A DNA stretch of 64,000 bases from Dichotomocladium elegans (Eukaryota; Mucoromycota; Mucoromycetes; Mucorales; Lichtheimiaceae), in the NCBI GenBank assembly GCA_025716815.1, contig JAIXMN010000006.1, forward strand, positions 1,426,001 through 1,490,000, read 5' to 3'. The first letter of the stretch is position 1, and each line of letters begins with the position of its first letter. The notes below the pieces were generated by a model that did not search any database, had not been told where the DNA came from, and saw only the letters and a program-made list of their open reading frames with translations. A program made the position numbers and the translations under genes. Shown here in pieces: positions 11,234-23,700 of this stretch.

Positions 11234-12667
11234 ATCTTCGTCTCCGGTACCTTTGACAAACATTGGAATCTCTGAACCTGTCGTCCCAGTGCAAGCGCTG
11301 GATTCATCAGTAGCCAGGTCATCTTCAGATGATACAGATGCTAAAAGACAGCGGTAAATGCAGCTCTTTTGACACCATCATGCCACTCGATGCTTATCAT
11401 GTGGGCAGGGCAAGGAAGCAGATAGAGGAATCACGCAAAAAGCGAGAGGAAGAAGAGAAGAAGGTAGCTTCTACAGCCTCCCCCCCACTACGCTCAAGGT
11501 TATGTTGTCTAATACACGGCGAATGATTACAGAAAGCACGCGAGAACGAGATTAAACGGAGAGAGGAAGGAAAGACAATCCAGAAAACAAGACAAGAATT
11601 GGAAGAAAAGCAAAACAAACTTTATTTTGAGAAACTGAAAAAGGAGAAAAGAGAAGAGGAAGAACATCGCAAAAAGATCAAGGAACAGATCGCGCGTGAT
11701 CGGGCAGAGCAATTGGCAGCTCGTCAGACTGAAAAACAACGAAAAAAAGCAGGACGCGATGCTGAAAATGCATCAGGTTCTCCCAACCGCGCTAGGTGAA
11801 TGGCGGAGAAGGGTGCGTGACCCTTATAAGCACTTTGCTGATGAGCAACATTGTACCTTAGCAGCTCCCACGATCACAGCAGCATTAGCATTCGACAGCT
11901 CGATGGATCAACAATAAGAAATAAGTTTAAAGGTAGGCGCATGGGCACATCAATTCATAGTGATCTCCGTACAATTATCGAGATTATATTGATTGCATAG
12001 CTGCGGATCCATTGGCTTTTGTGAAGGACTGGGTGGATCAGGTAAGTTTCTCAGCCAGCACTTTATTACGAAAATGGGAATAGCCATTGCAAGCTCAACT
12101 ATTATCTGCTGGTGTTGATAGAACAGAACCGATGGCGACCAGCCTTACAAACTGCTGGCCCAATTTCCAACTCGCCAGTTCAGCATAGGTGACGAAGCGA
12201 GGACTCTGCGAGAGCTTGACCTCTGCCCCAGCGCTACTTTGATAATGAAAGGCATTAAAAATGTCAGTAACGCATATGGGACGAACTCCTCTTACAGCGT
12301 CATGGACTATGTCTATTCTGCGGGTGGGGTGCTGTACAATGCAGCAAGTGCTGTAGGGTCGAGTGTCTCCGGTGTCATGCAGTCATTCTTTCCTGCCGAT
12401 ACAACGCCCTCCGCAGCCGCCTCATCCAGCTCGCCATCGTCCTCTCACCATGCTAGCGCAGGCCAGAGGTTAGGTGGAGGATTGCCAGCCACACGATCTC
12501 GGTAAGAACACGAAATAAAACATAGCACGTGTCGCTCGTTTCGTAACCATTTTTGTTCCGTGCGGCCCGCGCGAACTAGGAGTAATATCAGCACTATCCA
12601 CAACAGTGCATTCGCTGATAACGATAATGATGGCCGTTATAATGGAAACTCACTTAACCAAGAGTGA
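10554..12667 (+). CDS. UBX-domain protein similar to UBXN4/erasin (ER-associated degradation)
   Basis: ATG at 10554. Exon 1 encodes a UAS/thioredoxin-like start (EWFDGPVADAVAQVNARNCVFVVYVY). Further exons carry KSKTVALKMHANSDNAALFKQL and a YPIHHVPVLYII-like stretch. Next come a polyGln tract (CAG run near 11208-11233) and a long charged coiled coil (QIEESRKKREEEEKK, IKEQIARDRAEQLAARQTEK). The UBX domain lies around 11.8-12.25 kb (DPLAFVKDWVDQ, YKLLAQFPTRQF, LRELDLCPSATLIM). The Ser-rich tail ends with an exon at about 12580-12667 giving RYNGNSLNQE, matching the WNGNST-type tail of animal UBXN4. Family role: recruits Cdc48/p97 to the ER membrane during ERAD. Several introns; the first exon/intron junctions are approximate. 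Confidence 0.82.
11208..11233 (+). repeat. CAG trinucleotide repeat inside the UBX gene
   Basis: About nine CAG units preceded by CAACAACAACAAGAG, encoding a polyGln tract between the N-terminal domain and the coiled coil. Likely length-polymorphic. Confidence 0.8.
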
Positions 12668-12794
12668 GCGTAAAAAAGAACAAAGGTTGTCTGCTTCTGA
12701 AGCTGATTGACTTATTTAAAACTCATGATCAGATGTGATATATTGCGAAATGAATCATGAGCAAAAGAGCACATATTGCATGCTTTGCGTCTCT

Positions 12795-13756
12795 TTAAGC
12801 TTTTGTTGCCGCAGTCTTCTTCTTGGCTGCAGCGGTCTTCTTTGCCCCAGCTGCTGTCGTCGTCTTCTTCTTAGGCGCCTTGACGTTCCCTTTTGCTGAT
12901 GTCTTTTCCTTTGAGGGTTTCTTCTTCGCCAGTGCTGCCTTCTTTGCAGCTGCAGTTTTCTTTACCGCCAGAGGCTTTTTAGGTGCGCTTTTCTTGGCTG
13001 TGGACGTGGCCGGAACCTTAGGCTCAGCTGCAGCGGCAACTTTCTTTTCCGGCTTTTCCTTCTTATCCTTCTTCTCTGCTGGAGCCTTCTTCTCGGGCTT
13101 GACAAGTTTGACGGTACCAGAGAGACCTATCCAGATGTGGAATCATCCAGAAGGGGTTTTAAGAAACAACGGTAGGCGTATGCACGCACGCACAAATGGT
13201 TCCCGTCTTGTAAAGGACAGAAATAAAAGACTCTTTTGCACCAATCACGGTATCCCAGCACACATCGCGCCTCCCCTACCTACCCTCTTTCTCCCCCCCC
13301 CACCTCCCAACCTACACACACGCACAAAAAAAGGTCATGCATACCCTTCGGAAGAGCGAAAACATTCTTTGACGCGCCGCGCTTAATGGCAGCAGATACC
13401 TGAGTATCAAAGTGAGCACCAGGGGAAACTTTGTAGTTTGCGAGGATATATTTTTTGATCGCAGGGCGAGAGCTTCCTTTTCTCTCCTTCAACGAGAGAA
13501 TGGCGGCTGTGGAAAATATGCACGCGGTCAGGTTGGACAAGTTTATTAAACATAGATATAGCATGTGGAATTACCTTTGATCATCGACTCATACTACGAA
13601 AAGGACAGGAAGGAGACGATAAGCGAGAGATAGAAAATATGGTGAATGGGATGGACACGTAACGCTTTCAAAGTGAGAAACAGATAGACATACCGGAGGA
13701 TGCTCGGCAGGCCTCTTAGCGCTTGAAGATCCGGATTTTAGTGTGGTGCCTGCCAT
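12795..13756 (-). CDS. H1: Linker histone H1
   Basis: Start ATG at 13756. Exon 1 (13756-13694) gives MAGTTLKSGSSSAKRPAEHPP. Further short exons give YESMIK, then AAILSLKERKGSSRPAIKKY, LANYKVSPGAHFDTQ, VSAAIKRGASKNVFALPKG and finally LSGTVKLVKPEKK with a long Lys/Ala/Pro-rich tail ending KKKTAATKA (stop TAA 12797-12795). This is the winged-helix globular domain plus basic C-terminal tail of H1. It binds linker DNA at the nucleosome dyad. It has five exons, unlike the mostly intronless core histone genes 20 kb downstream, so it is probably regulated separately and polyadenylated. Confidence 0.92.
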
Positions 13757-15496
13757 GTTGAGCTTGTTAAAGGGGGATGCAATACTTGGAAGTGGGAAAG
13801 CGAACGAAAGTAAAAGGGAAAGAAAAAGAAACGAGGGGGGAAGGATGGAAAGGGAGGAAACGGTTCAATCCCAAAACTCCCAGCAGCGGCATTTCCCAAA
13901 CGTATTTAAACCACGCTTGGTTCGAGGCTCGTGATTGGGGGGATATATCGAAGCCTCAGTGCTGTGCCTGCAGGGAGATTCCCGTATGCCCTTTTCTCCT
14001 TAGCACCATGCACACAACACACGCCACGCACATGTCTGGCCATCGTTTTCTTCACTGACACTAATGAGAAGAGTAACTAAGCACATAGCTATCGTTTGAA
14101 GACAGTGATAGCTCGACTATGCCTTTTCTTTAAAATAAAGGATCATACAGAAGTGTCGGGGAAGGGTGGCGAAGGACTGACCGTCGTCATGGGGAGGCAT
14201 CATATTAACGGAGAAGGGGGTAAGTTTTATTCCAGAAACAATTAAACGAAATGCTTCATGTTAATGTCGCACCGGATCCAAAAAGACAAAGCCGCATAGA
14301 AGTTACCGTAATATCAATAGGACTGAAATTCGCCAGGTAACTGAAACTAGTGACCTTTCCCTATAGCATTACTAACATCCACACTCACGGGGTTATTCAA
14401 ATGCGTGCTACCGATAGCTATCACGGAGGGTCTGGTGGAAGTAAGTAACCGGCACGACAAATGGTACCTGGTGGGATGTGGGAAACAGTCGGCTACGTTG
14501 AGAGAGGACGCAGCAGGAGCAGCATCGAAAAAGAAGAGGAAAGGCTCTGCACGATGCGGCAACGACGAGTGCAATTTCCTCGAATATGATATCCCTTGGA
14601 CACTTGTGAGACTGGATAGTCTATCAAGGACGCTATGTGTTATGTTCAAATAGAAAACAAAGCAATACCATATGGAATTATGCTGAGTAAAGCCATGAAA
14701 GAGAGAATCGATGCCCCTTGTTTATATGAAATTAAGGCGGGTAAGCAGCGATTGCTTCTTCGATTGCTGCGTTTTATGTACCATCTCCTGCTATCTTGTC
14801 ATCCACCTTTAGGATTCAAAGTGTTTTTTTGACATATAATCCGCTTCGTCCGCAAATCAGAGATATCTTTTTTTATGTTTTAACATCAGAAGATATTACC
14901 GTTCATAGAACAGGAGATGCAGCCCAGCGGTTTCTATGTCAGATCTTTTTAGCTATTGCTGTACATATCAGTCATCTGCGGCTGTGTCACTTTGGTGTAT
15001 AGAATGGAACACCTTGTCCAGCCCTTTTTTTTGCTCGACATAAAATATATTCTCGAATATAAGATTTGGTTGAACTTTGATGACCAGCTCAAATCATTAT
15101 TTCTTGTTGATAGCTTTAATTCACGCCGCACACCTGCATTCATACCCGTCAGATGATTAACCAGATACATTGTGGCAGTAACTGTGTAGAGAATTAAAGT
15201 GGTGATGTGGCGGTGGCAGAAGCAGATCCACATGTTACATGCTAAATATTGACCGATTAAGGTAGAGTATATATTCTCTTCATGGTAGCGGTGTAAAAGA
15301 TATCCTAACGCTTTTTCGCACTTTTTCTTAGACAATAATCAATACATAATGACATAACTCAAGAAATCTGTATGCAAATTAAGAAATCGAATGACGTGCA
15401 CCCAGAAAAGGCTCAGAAAACTCATTCCTAAACTATGTTGAGCTTTTTTTAACCGTGTGACCCTTTACCTTCCATATGCATTCATCGTTCATGCTT
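13757..15496. other. Intergenic with an unresolved coding-like patch
   Basis: Most of this stretch has no recognisable gene. The plus-strand frame 14405-14653 reads coherently (KWYLVGCGKQSATLRED, KKKRKGSARCGNDECNFLEY, DIPWTLVRLDSLS) with a CGN..C pair. A possible upstream exon ends at the GT at about 14219 and an acceptor lies at about 14367. I cannot assign it to a family. It may be a small gene or a fragment of a dead element. Confidence 0.3.
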
Positions 15497-15560
15497 ATAT
15501 AATGGACAGGGACATATCATTGATGAGCATGGTTGCACTGAGCCTATGGACTATCCCATG
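15497..15560 (+). pseudogene. Small fragment of the Tc1-like element 5' coding region
   Basis: A short stretch (GGACAGGGACATATCATTGA and on to about 15560) matches the copy at 15963-16025 base for base in most positions (…GGTCAAGGTCATGTCGTTGA…CCTATGGACT…). The two lie about 460 bp apart in the same orientation. This indicates a nested or tandem remnant. Confidence 0.55.
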
Positions 15561-15865
15561 GTGAGGAAGTGTATCTTACTAGATAAAGTCGTTCATAACT
15601 TGCGCTGAATAAGGTAAGGTCAGTTTTATTTTTTCTTCTCCCTTTTGAAAAAGTTTGAGAACATAGCTGCATTAAAACAGTTAGGAATACACATGCGTTC
15701 TATTCAATGATACGTAGCACGGTATGAAATGGGTCCTGAGAGCCTAAAGAAACGTACACAATTTTCCAAAATCAGAGGCTTGTTCTGCCAGTCATGAAGT
15801 CGCAGGATCACAAAAATAATATCGCATTTTGCCCAGAATACGCATGATGATAAATCAAATGACAC

Positions 15866-17000
15866 ATGCATCCACCGAAAGGTGTCGCTTCCATCTCTTC
15901 TTTTGGATTCGTTCTCTTTTATACACCTTTACACTCTAAAACGAGTAATCTATTTTTTTACAAAGATGGTCAAGGTCATGTCGTTGATGAGCGTGGCTGT
16001 CCTGAACCTATGGACTGTGTTGTTGATGAAGAAATGTACTCTCTGAAGTCCGCTTGTTCTCGCATTAAATATCTGCATAGCATACCTTGCAAAGATAACT
16101 CTGATCTTACTACCTATATTCTTCCCAAGAGGAAGAATATAAACATTCGAATGAAAGAAGCCGGGATCAAGCGCTGACCAGGGCAAGGTCCGATTTTTTC
16201 AATCTGATGTTTGAGAAGGCCTTGAGTGCATCAGCGGCTGCAAAGCAGCTACGAATCCGTGGTCGTTCAGCCCATAAATGGGCAGTACAGTACGAGAAGG
16301 ACCCTGACGGTGTATCTACGAGACCTATCGCGAGGGGTCGTTCGCGTATTCTTGATAAAGAGCATAAGAGCGTTATTTTAGAATGCCTTGATGAGAACCG
16401 ATCCACCGTCCTAGAGTGCTTGATGGAGCGAGTGCTTCGAAGATTTGACAGTCGCAAAGTATCCAAATCGACGCTCCATCGATTTATGAAAAACGAATGC
16501 AACTTGTCATTGAAAATGGCTCGGTTTCAGCCTGAAGACAGGAATAGTGCTGCGAAGATCCAAGAGTGTCTTTACTGGGTGCGCAAATGGGACAGGAGTG
16601 ACATTGACTTTAGAAAAAACTGAGTTTTCCTTGAAGAGTCCGGATTCCATATTAATCTGAAACGCATCATGGCATAATCCCAATCAAGAAAAGAAAGAGG
16701 GCAGGTCAATCTGAACTTGGAGCAAAGGACATTATCTCAGCTTCCTTAAGATTCTGATGGACGAGATGGATAGGTATGAACATATAAAGGCCCATTATTT
16801 GGTAATGGATGATGCACCTATCCATAATGCTGAGGATATCGATGTCCTTATCTTCCATCATACTCGCCTGAACTCAATCTAACTGAATTGCTTTGGTCAG
16901 TTGTCAAGAGGAAAGTAAAGGGCAATAGGTTATCTTTCATACCTACTAGTTCCATCCTGCAATCCTCTAATATTCCAGACCCTCTGCAGATAATGATATA
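15866..17000 (+). mobile_element. Decayed Tc1/mariner (DDE) transposon, transposase broken
   Basis: The frame at 15866-16177 (GHVVDERGCPEPMDCVVDEEM) continues, after a single-base frame slip near 16170, into 16207-16623. That part has a helix-turn-helix region (ALSASAAAKQLRIRGRSAHKW, RGRSRILDKEHKSVIL, KSTLHRFMKNE). A TGA at 16621-16623 sits where the family has Cys, directly before VFLEESGFHINLKR, the first DDE-motif region. More stops follow. Recognisable downstream pieces are MDEMDRYEHIKG and the SPELNLTELLWSVVK-like segment near 16870-16910. The transposase would have cut and pasted the element. This copy cannot, because of the frame slip and several stops. Its 3' border may be the motif at 17397-17425. 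Confidence 0.75.
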
Positions 17001-18485
17001 ATCCTAACTCAAGTGCCTTTAGAGGAGAGGATATGGGCTTTGGGTGGGACCGATGTTTTGCTGCAGCCGCGCAGGTATCCCACCATGTCTTCGTCGAGGT
17101 GCTTTGTCTTCACTGCTTCCTCCGTTACTTCCTCCGATGCTTCTGCCGCCGGTGTTGTTGTTGGTGTGTCATTGCCCTTCCTCCTTCCTTCCTCCAACCC
17201 TTCCGCCATTGCTACCGCAGTGGCACAAGTAGCTACCTTCGTGGTAGTTGAAGAGTAAGAAGGGGGCTGATATTTTCTGTTGATTAACGGGTATGTCTCC
17301 GGCCTTCTTTGTTCATGTGACAAATTTATGTTTATATGAAATTGATAATATTTGTGTGGCATTTTATTTTACTTTATATGCGTGATTTTCCTCCCTTGCG
17401 AAATTTAGTTTTGAAAATAAAACAACGGATCGTTTACATATTCTAATGAAGATCACAATGGTGGTACTTCAAAATGGGTGGACGAGAGTCCACCGATTAT
17501 CTAGAGTAGCTGGCGGAAGAGCTGCTTCTGATGTTTGAGGACCACAGAGAATCCAAAACAACACATCATCGGTTTATCGACAGGAAAGCAATCCGAAGAC
17601 CGGAGGGTACCTTGAACCAATGGATCATCCAATAGTGGATAGCTGAATGTTTACGAAGGACATGCTTCGAACCCTCATAAATTCCTAACGAGGACGGTAT
17701 GCATGGCTTTCTAAGATAAACTGTAAGACTTCGATTCCGTAACTGGCGTACAGGACCCTGCCTCCCATCTTCCATGCATTGAGTACGATTATTGATGAGG
17801 TGTCTACAGAGAGCAACGAATTCGTTTATTTTCCAAAGAAATAAAACGCACAAGAACGAATTGTATGCCTGGAAAGCACATGGAAAATGGACTTGGGGCG
17901 CTGGATCGTTGCAATTTGCACTGAGGATGTAATATTGATCTGGATTTTGCTGTATTTTCATGATCGCGGGGCGAACAACATGATGATAAGTGGCCACGAA
18001 CTCTATAAACCGCTAGAGATTCTGAGGCGGTTTTCCTTCAACCACTACATCACTACCCTTCTTTCATGTCCTAAATCGATATGACTATCTGTGACCGCGC
18101 TTGTTTTTATGACGCAGCTTGTCTAATCTTACCCGCACCTAAATCACATAGAAAAGAGGAGACATCGGCACTTGTCGACTACTTCTGTCCCCTCTTTCTG
18201 CTATGATTATCCTTCCTGGTAATCACCAGGACACTCCGATTGCCCTTTGTGGGTGAACTAAAGCGTACCGTGAAAGTCTATTCTTTCTGTTGACTAATGA
18301 ATTTCAATCCGAAACTCGTTTTGAAATAACCTATTGAATGATGGCGGGTTTTCAGGTGATACACGGCCCTGGGAGAAGGACCCACCCATTTTCGGATATT
18401 ACTGTGTGACTCGCTTGTTGGGGGGTTTTTTGGGCCTACCTTTATTTCCTGTCGCTTTTCCAATAACAATCCCTACAGGATTTCC
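17001..18485. other. Transposon flank and intergenic sequence
   Basis: A Ser/Thr/Ala-rich low-complexity plus-strand frame (17082-17258) lies next to the transposase relic. An AT-rich tract follows with a GCGAAATTTA motif near 17400 that recurs near 27984 and (inverted) near 41325. A minus-strand frame at 17566-17997 has no recognisable domain. No supported gene before the uL4m start at 18486. Confidence 0.4.
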
Positions 18486-19422
18486 ATGTCGTTATTAAAA
18501 CCCTTGGCACTCACCTTTACCAAGGTAATGCTTCATTCAGAGCGACCTTCATAGCTAGAAACGTGTGGAACTAATTTCATTATGTAGACGGCCCTTCAGA
18601 AGCGTGCGTTGGCCACCGTCGCCGACAAAGGTAGCTCTTTTTTTGACAGCACACTGTTTTTTCGTCATTACGCCAATGTATATTCATTCACAAACTCGCA
18701 GCCGGTAATCCATTCCCGACACATATCCAAGCGTTTTTGCGTGACTTTAAGACCAGCGAGCCGAAGAGCATTATCGACCTTGATCGCAAAGTATTCGGCG
18801 CTCCGCTTCGACGAGACGTCCTGCAGCGTGTGGTGGTATGGCAGCGTGACAGCATGCGACAAGGTACCCATTCGACCAAAGGTCGCTCTGAGGTTGCTGG
18901 TTCAGGCAAAAAGCAAGCTCCGCAAAAAGGTCGAGGCAAGGCTCGTGTTGGTGACATGAAAGCGCCCCATTTCCGAGGAGGTAAAAATTGAACCGGCTGC
19001 AATCTGCGACATGCCTGCTTCTAACACTTGATCGATAACATCAAGGTGGAATTGCTTTCGGTCCCCATCCTCGCGATCACAGCACAGATCTTCCCAGAAA
19101 GGTGCAAGAAATGGGTTTGCGAGTAGCCTTGAGCACAAAATATGCACAAGATCAACTGACGATCGTGGAAGACTTTAATCAGCTGGAATCCAGCAAGACT
19201 CGTGAATTAAATTCAATCATCCAGCAGACGTACGGTGAGCCGACTCTATTGCTTGTGACAGAAGGTCATAACGAACGCCTAGAGCTGGCTGCTCGAAATA
19301 TCCCGAGATGCGAAGTAATTCATGTGGATGAAACTAATGTTCTGGATCTGCTGACCTATGACAATGTCATTATCGAGAAGAGTGCTGTCCAAATCCTTGA
19401 AGATGCTCTTAAGACTGTATAA
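18486..19422 (+). CDS. Mitochondrial large-subunit ribosomal protein uL4m
   Basis: Four exons: 18486-18524, 18588-18630, 18702-18980 and 19046-19422, all GT-AG and in frame. A basic N-terminus (MSLLKPLALTFTK...ALQKRALATVADKA) looks like a mitochondrial presequence. Then come PTHIQAFLRDF, VFGAPLRRDVLQRVVVWQRD and the uL4 hallmark loop HSTKGRSEVAGSGKKQAPQK followed by GRGKARVGDMKAPHFRGGGIAFGPHPRD. The C-terminal half has LSTKYAQDQLTIVEDF and LDLLTYDNVIIEKSAV. About 245 residues, normal for fungal Yml6/MRPL4. uL4 lines the exit tunnel of the mitoribosome. Confidence 0.93.
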
Positions 19423-20438
19423 TATATTTCCCATTAAAATGCGCTGGAGCCAAGATAGAATCAGCGAACGCTATAAACAAGTTATATGTTTACTTACGTG
19501 CGATTAAGACTGGAGATATAAGACTGTGTTATTGCGCATGTATATGATCATGTATGTAACTGGGAACGCTTGTCTTTTTAAGCACCTCTAAATAACGTGT
19601 GTGTTGTAAGTATCCCTGCGCTAGCTTGTCAGTTCTGCTTGCAGGCCAATAGATTTCAATTTAACAACGAGTGACAAGTATTCCGATCTTTTGTGTTATC
19701 TGTTACCAATCACCATTTCTTTTTATCCTACAAGTACAGTGTAATGACACACATGTCTAGGACTCCATTCATCTACATACCTTCACGGTCGATCCCTCTT
19801 CCCTCTAATGAATCATTCACTGGAAGGTTCTAAAAATCAAGTAGTACTTCCTAGTATCTCTTGGTCCTGGGCATGCAGCCGGTGTCCAAAAAGAGGAGTT
19901 TTTCGGACAAGATCCAAAGGTGAGACATAGGTGCTACTGAGTTGCCGGGCGATAAACTTGCAAAGAAATCACTATCCCGGATGATCTAGGTCAATCGCCT
20001 AGTAGTCAATCGTGAATGACGGTTCTCTCCACTAACTTGAGATGATCGGGGTTGGCAATTGCTGGTGTTAGTGTCTGCTGACTGATGGGTTAGGATGCTC
20101 CATGTGAGCGATTTCTACTGCAACGCGTGGTGGGCGCGGGTCCCGTAGTGCGAGCAGTACTGCACGCGCTGCCCATTATTGCTCTGATATAACAGCGATA
20201 GCTTTCGCAAGTTGTACATGTCTTATTTTATACAGAGAACTTGGTCAATTTTGGTATGAAACGAGTTTTTGCACTTTGTCAAATGATGGTTCCAACGCAT
20301 CGAAATGATCGGCAGATGCTGCTTTACTGAAAAGCGTACTATTACTCAAATTCATAATGACCTCTGAGCAACAAATCTGACTTGCAAAACTTTTTTAAGT
20401 TAACACAGTTGTCCGACTCTAAGTCGATCAACAAATCA
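19423..20438. other. Intergenic left flank of the LINE
   Basis: No gene seen. There is a small imperfect hairpin (GTCCAAAAA...TTTTTCGGAC) near 19888. The last bases (up to 20438) should be the original upstream flank of the tRNA-Thr gene before the LINE inserted. Confidence 0.5.
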
Positions 20439-20454
20439 GCCCACTTGGCTCAGT
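20439..20454 (+). repeat. Left target-site duplication: tRNA-Thr nucleotides 1-16
   Basis: GCCCACTTGGCTCAGT, identical to 25756-25771, which are the first 16 bases of the intact tRNA-Thr gene. The flanking bases differ on both sides (a/c before, c/t after), so the duplication is exactly 16 bp and begins at tRNA position +1. Read as the target-site duplication of the LINE between them. Confidence 0.85.
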
Positions 20455-20777
20455 CGAAAATGTTTGTTTTTTATTTAAGAGGACATCCTGGGGCGAGCGG
20501 CTACAGCCATGTGCCTGTCCAATATGAATTCCTAATGTGGGGAGGTACAAAGGAGGGAGGAGGAACTGGCCTCGACAAAAACCCCAATGGGGAAAAAAAA
20601 GCCGAGCGTAGGAGGGAACAACTGAAGATATGAATGTGTGGTACAGCAACGGAGTACGTATAAATAATCAGGATAAGATATATGGCTCTAACCTACACGA
20701 GAAAAGAAAGAAATAATGATAAATATATATTGGCGAATGTGGTCGTGGCTGGTGGGTGGGAAAGGAAGGTGTACATC

Positions 20778-23700
20778 TTAGTCTCTTGATATCCGGGCCG
20801 GTTCTTCCGCCTCGAACGTCGACTCCGGATGACTAAGGATGTCAATATCCCTAAGTGTGTTGAGGAGCGTAGGCCAGGTCGTACGCCAATGATCACGAGT
20901 GATACCTCCATCTGAGCGGGGCAACATGTTGAATATAAAATCCAACAAGTGTGTTTCTGGGTCTTTGGATTCTATGCGGTTACCGAGGCTCTGTTCTAGC
21001 TGCTGTATCATGCCATCAATCAGAGGACACTCAAGGTAATGGTTTCGCTTTGCCTTGCGGAAACCACATCGGCAGTCTTTAGGCGGGAACGACGGTAACC
21101 AGTGCGCTCTCCACTTGACTAACCGATGCCGCTGTCGGGTTGTTGCTGGTAGGTATAGGATTGGATCCCACATGCGGGTTGGACGGGCACGGGCCACAGC
21201 GGGGAACTTCTCTCGGCGGGTCTCGAGTTCAAGATCGCGGTGGGTTTCAATAATGAGTTCGGCTATAGGATCGCGTGGATGCGGGGGGTCAGCAGCAAGG
21301 TCGGTGTAGTCCCGCCACAATGCTGCGCCAGACGTGATGGTGCGCCAGTGCGGGTCAGTTTCTCCATCATGAGCGGTCTGTAAGAACGAACGGATCACTG
21401 CGCGTAGGAGGGTTGTTTGCGGCTGCCAATGTGCGCGGTGTACGAACTTAAATGCAAGGATTGCTGCCCGCAATGCCATTGACGGAAGATCGGCAAGGTG
21501 TTTCTGGATGATGGTGGGGATTGGTCGCCGGCTTATGACGTTTGTCGCCATTCGGACGCATGAGGTTTGTGCATCTTCGATGAGTCTCGTTTGTTCTGCA
21601 TTAAGTGGTGCGATAGCAAGACCGTACTCGAGAACAGGCCGAACAAAAGTGCGGTATATGCGGAGAGCGGGTCCCATGCCAAAACCATACTGATGTGCGC
21701 CTACTTTCCGAAGAAGCTGCATGGCATTTTTGCTCTTTTTGGCAGAGTGCTTGATCAATCTGTTCACGTCTATTCCGTCCCCAGAGAAAGGAATACCGAG
21801 GTATGTGAACGTAGTATCGGTGGGAATGCGCTGATTAGCAAGCTCAAAGAACGTTGTGGTGTTGTTCGTGGGTGCATTAAGCACCATACACTTGGCTGGG
21901 TGCCATTGGAAACCGAATTGGTTTGCATATCTTTCAGCTGTTCCGAGCATATCCATGACATCCTCTGGTGAACCAAAGATGGCGATGTCGTCAGCATACA
22001 GGAGAGAGTTTACTGCCTGAATCTCTGTTTCTATTTGTGTCTGAGCAGTTATGTTGACATCCGACTCGGTAAGGTGGGCTACCGGAATGGTCCGTAGGAG
22101 GAGTGGGCGGCGGCTGACAACTCTTAGCGCCTTTGGAAGTTGGTCGATGAAGATCGCGTAGAGGATTGGACTCAGAATCGACCCTTGAAGTATACCGCGC
22201 CTTGGACGTATCCATCTGGACTGGTTGCCTTTGAGTATGACTGAGATCAGTACGCAATCAAACATGTTCTGTAGCAGAGGGAGTAAACCGGGCATTACTC
22301 TGCCAGTGAGAGCTTCCCAGATGACAGCCCGGTCGACGGAGTCGTATGCTGCTTTGATATCCAGGAACGCAATCACCGGCTTCTCCTCGTAATGTCGATG
22401 GTACTGGCGCAAAAGCATGTGCAGATTGAACGCCTGATCAAGGGCTCCTCGATTTGCCCGAAATCCGCCTTGTGCAATGTCGAGGGCTGGTATTTCATTC
22501 AGTAGCGTCGGCAGCAGACAGCGTTCGAGTATCTTGCGGAATGTACTAGTTAGACAGATAGGTCGGTAGTTGGCTGCGTCTGAGGGGTCCCCTTTCTTGA
22601 AGATCGGCACTGCCTGCGCACTACGCCATGAACTAGGTGTCCAGGACCACCGCCAACAAAGCCTCAAAAAGGAGGAGAGGATCTGTGCGAGCGGTGTTGC
22701 AATTGGTTTAAGCATTGCTCCGGTGATGTGGTCAGGCCCAGGAGCTTTGCGTGGTGCGAGTGTCTTGATGATCTTTGCTATTTCTTCTTTAGTGAATAGC
22801 CACGGAACCGGTGGGAGCCGAGGGGCAAGAGGCAGACACCATAGCGCTCGTTGCTCACCTCCAAAAACTGTCAAAAGGTGCGAGACCATTTCTTCGGCGG
22901 CTTGTGCGGGGCCTTGCGGCCGAGAGAAAAAGTGGGTGGGCTTCTTGTTTCTCTTTATCCGCTTGATGATTGCGTTTGCTTCAGATACTGAGGCGATGGA
23001 CATACGCGCACAGTATTGTCGCCATTGGCGATTGCGTTCGCTGCGAATGGCGCTTTGAAGTCTGTCCCGGGCTTCCTGATATTCTGCCCACAGGGCGGCG
23101 CGTTCTAAAGTACCGGGGGTAGCAAATCGCCACTGCCGATAGATGGCCTGCCGCGTGTCCGCGACCATTTGTAACCCGGGTGTCCAGAACCACTTCCAAT
23201 GCTTTGGTCGTAGGCAACCCCTTGTGACACTGTGGTCGAGTGCAGTGTAAATGCTTGATTCGAGCATGCTGCTGATCTGCTCGAGTCGTTGTTCGTCGGG
23301 TGTAGCGCAACTGTTGGCATCGATGATGGCTTGCTCAATGGGCTCAGCCATGCGAGAAAACTCGGACACATAACGGTCCCGGACCTCTGGCTCCTCTAGG
23401 CGTTGTAGCTTCCAATGCTGACGTTCCGCGTTATCAGCCGGTGATTCGATTAGTCGGGTGAGAGGTGTGAATCGTAGCCGGCAAAGATGATGGTCAGAGT
23501 TAAGAGATAGCTCGTCCCATATCTTGAGAGCTGGGCTGCCTACGGCGGTTGCGGAGGATACAAAGTAGTCTATGATGCTGGCGTGTTCGCCCTTGCGAAA
23601 AGTACATTGGCCATATGTGAGACGTTCATTCCAGTTCACTAAGTTATGCTCATTGAGCCACTGCGTGAAGCTGTAGGCGCGTTCGTTTTCACGGGTGTCA

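Noticed and set aside
11134..11322. Minus-strand Ala-rich frame
   Set aside because: Product of the CAG repeat read on the other strand.
12823..13386. 187-residue plus-strand frame rich in Ala/Phe
   Set aside because: It is the antisense of the Lys/Ala-rich tail of histone H1.
17566..17997. 143-residue minus-strand frame
   Set aside because: No recognisable domain, no splice or promoter context, flanked by transposon debris.
20439..20454. Possible independent partial tRNA gene or tRNA pseudogene
   Set aside because: Only 16 bases match, the match ends abruptly at both sides, and it mirrors the intact tRNA at the other end of the LINE; a target-site duplication explains it better.
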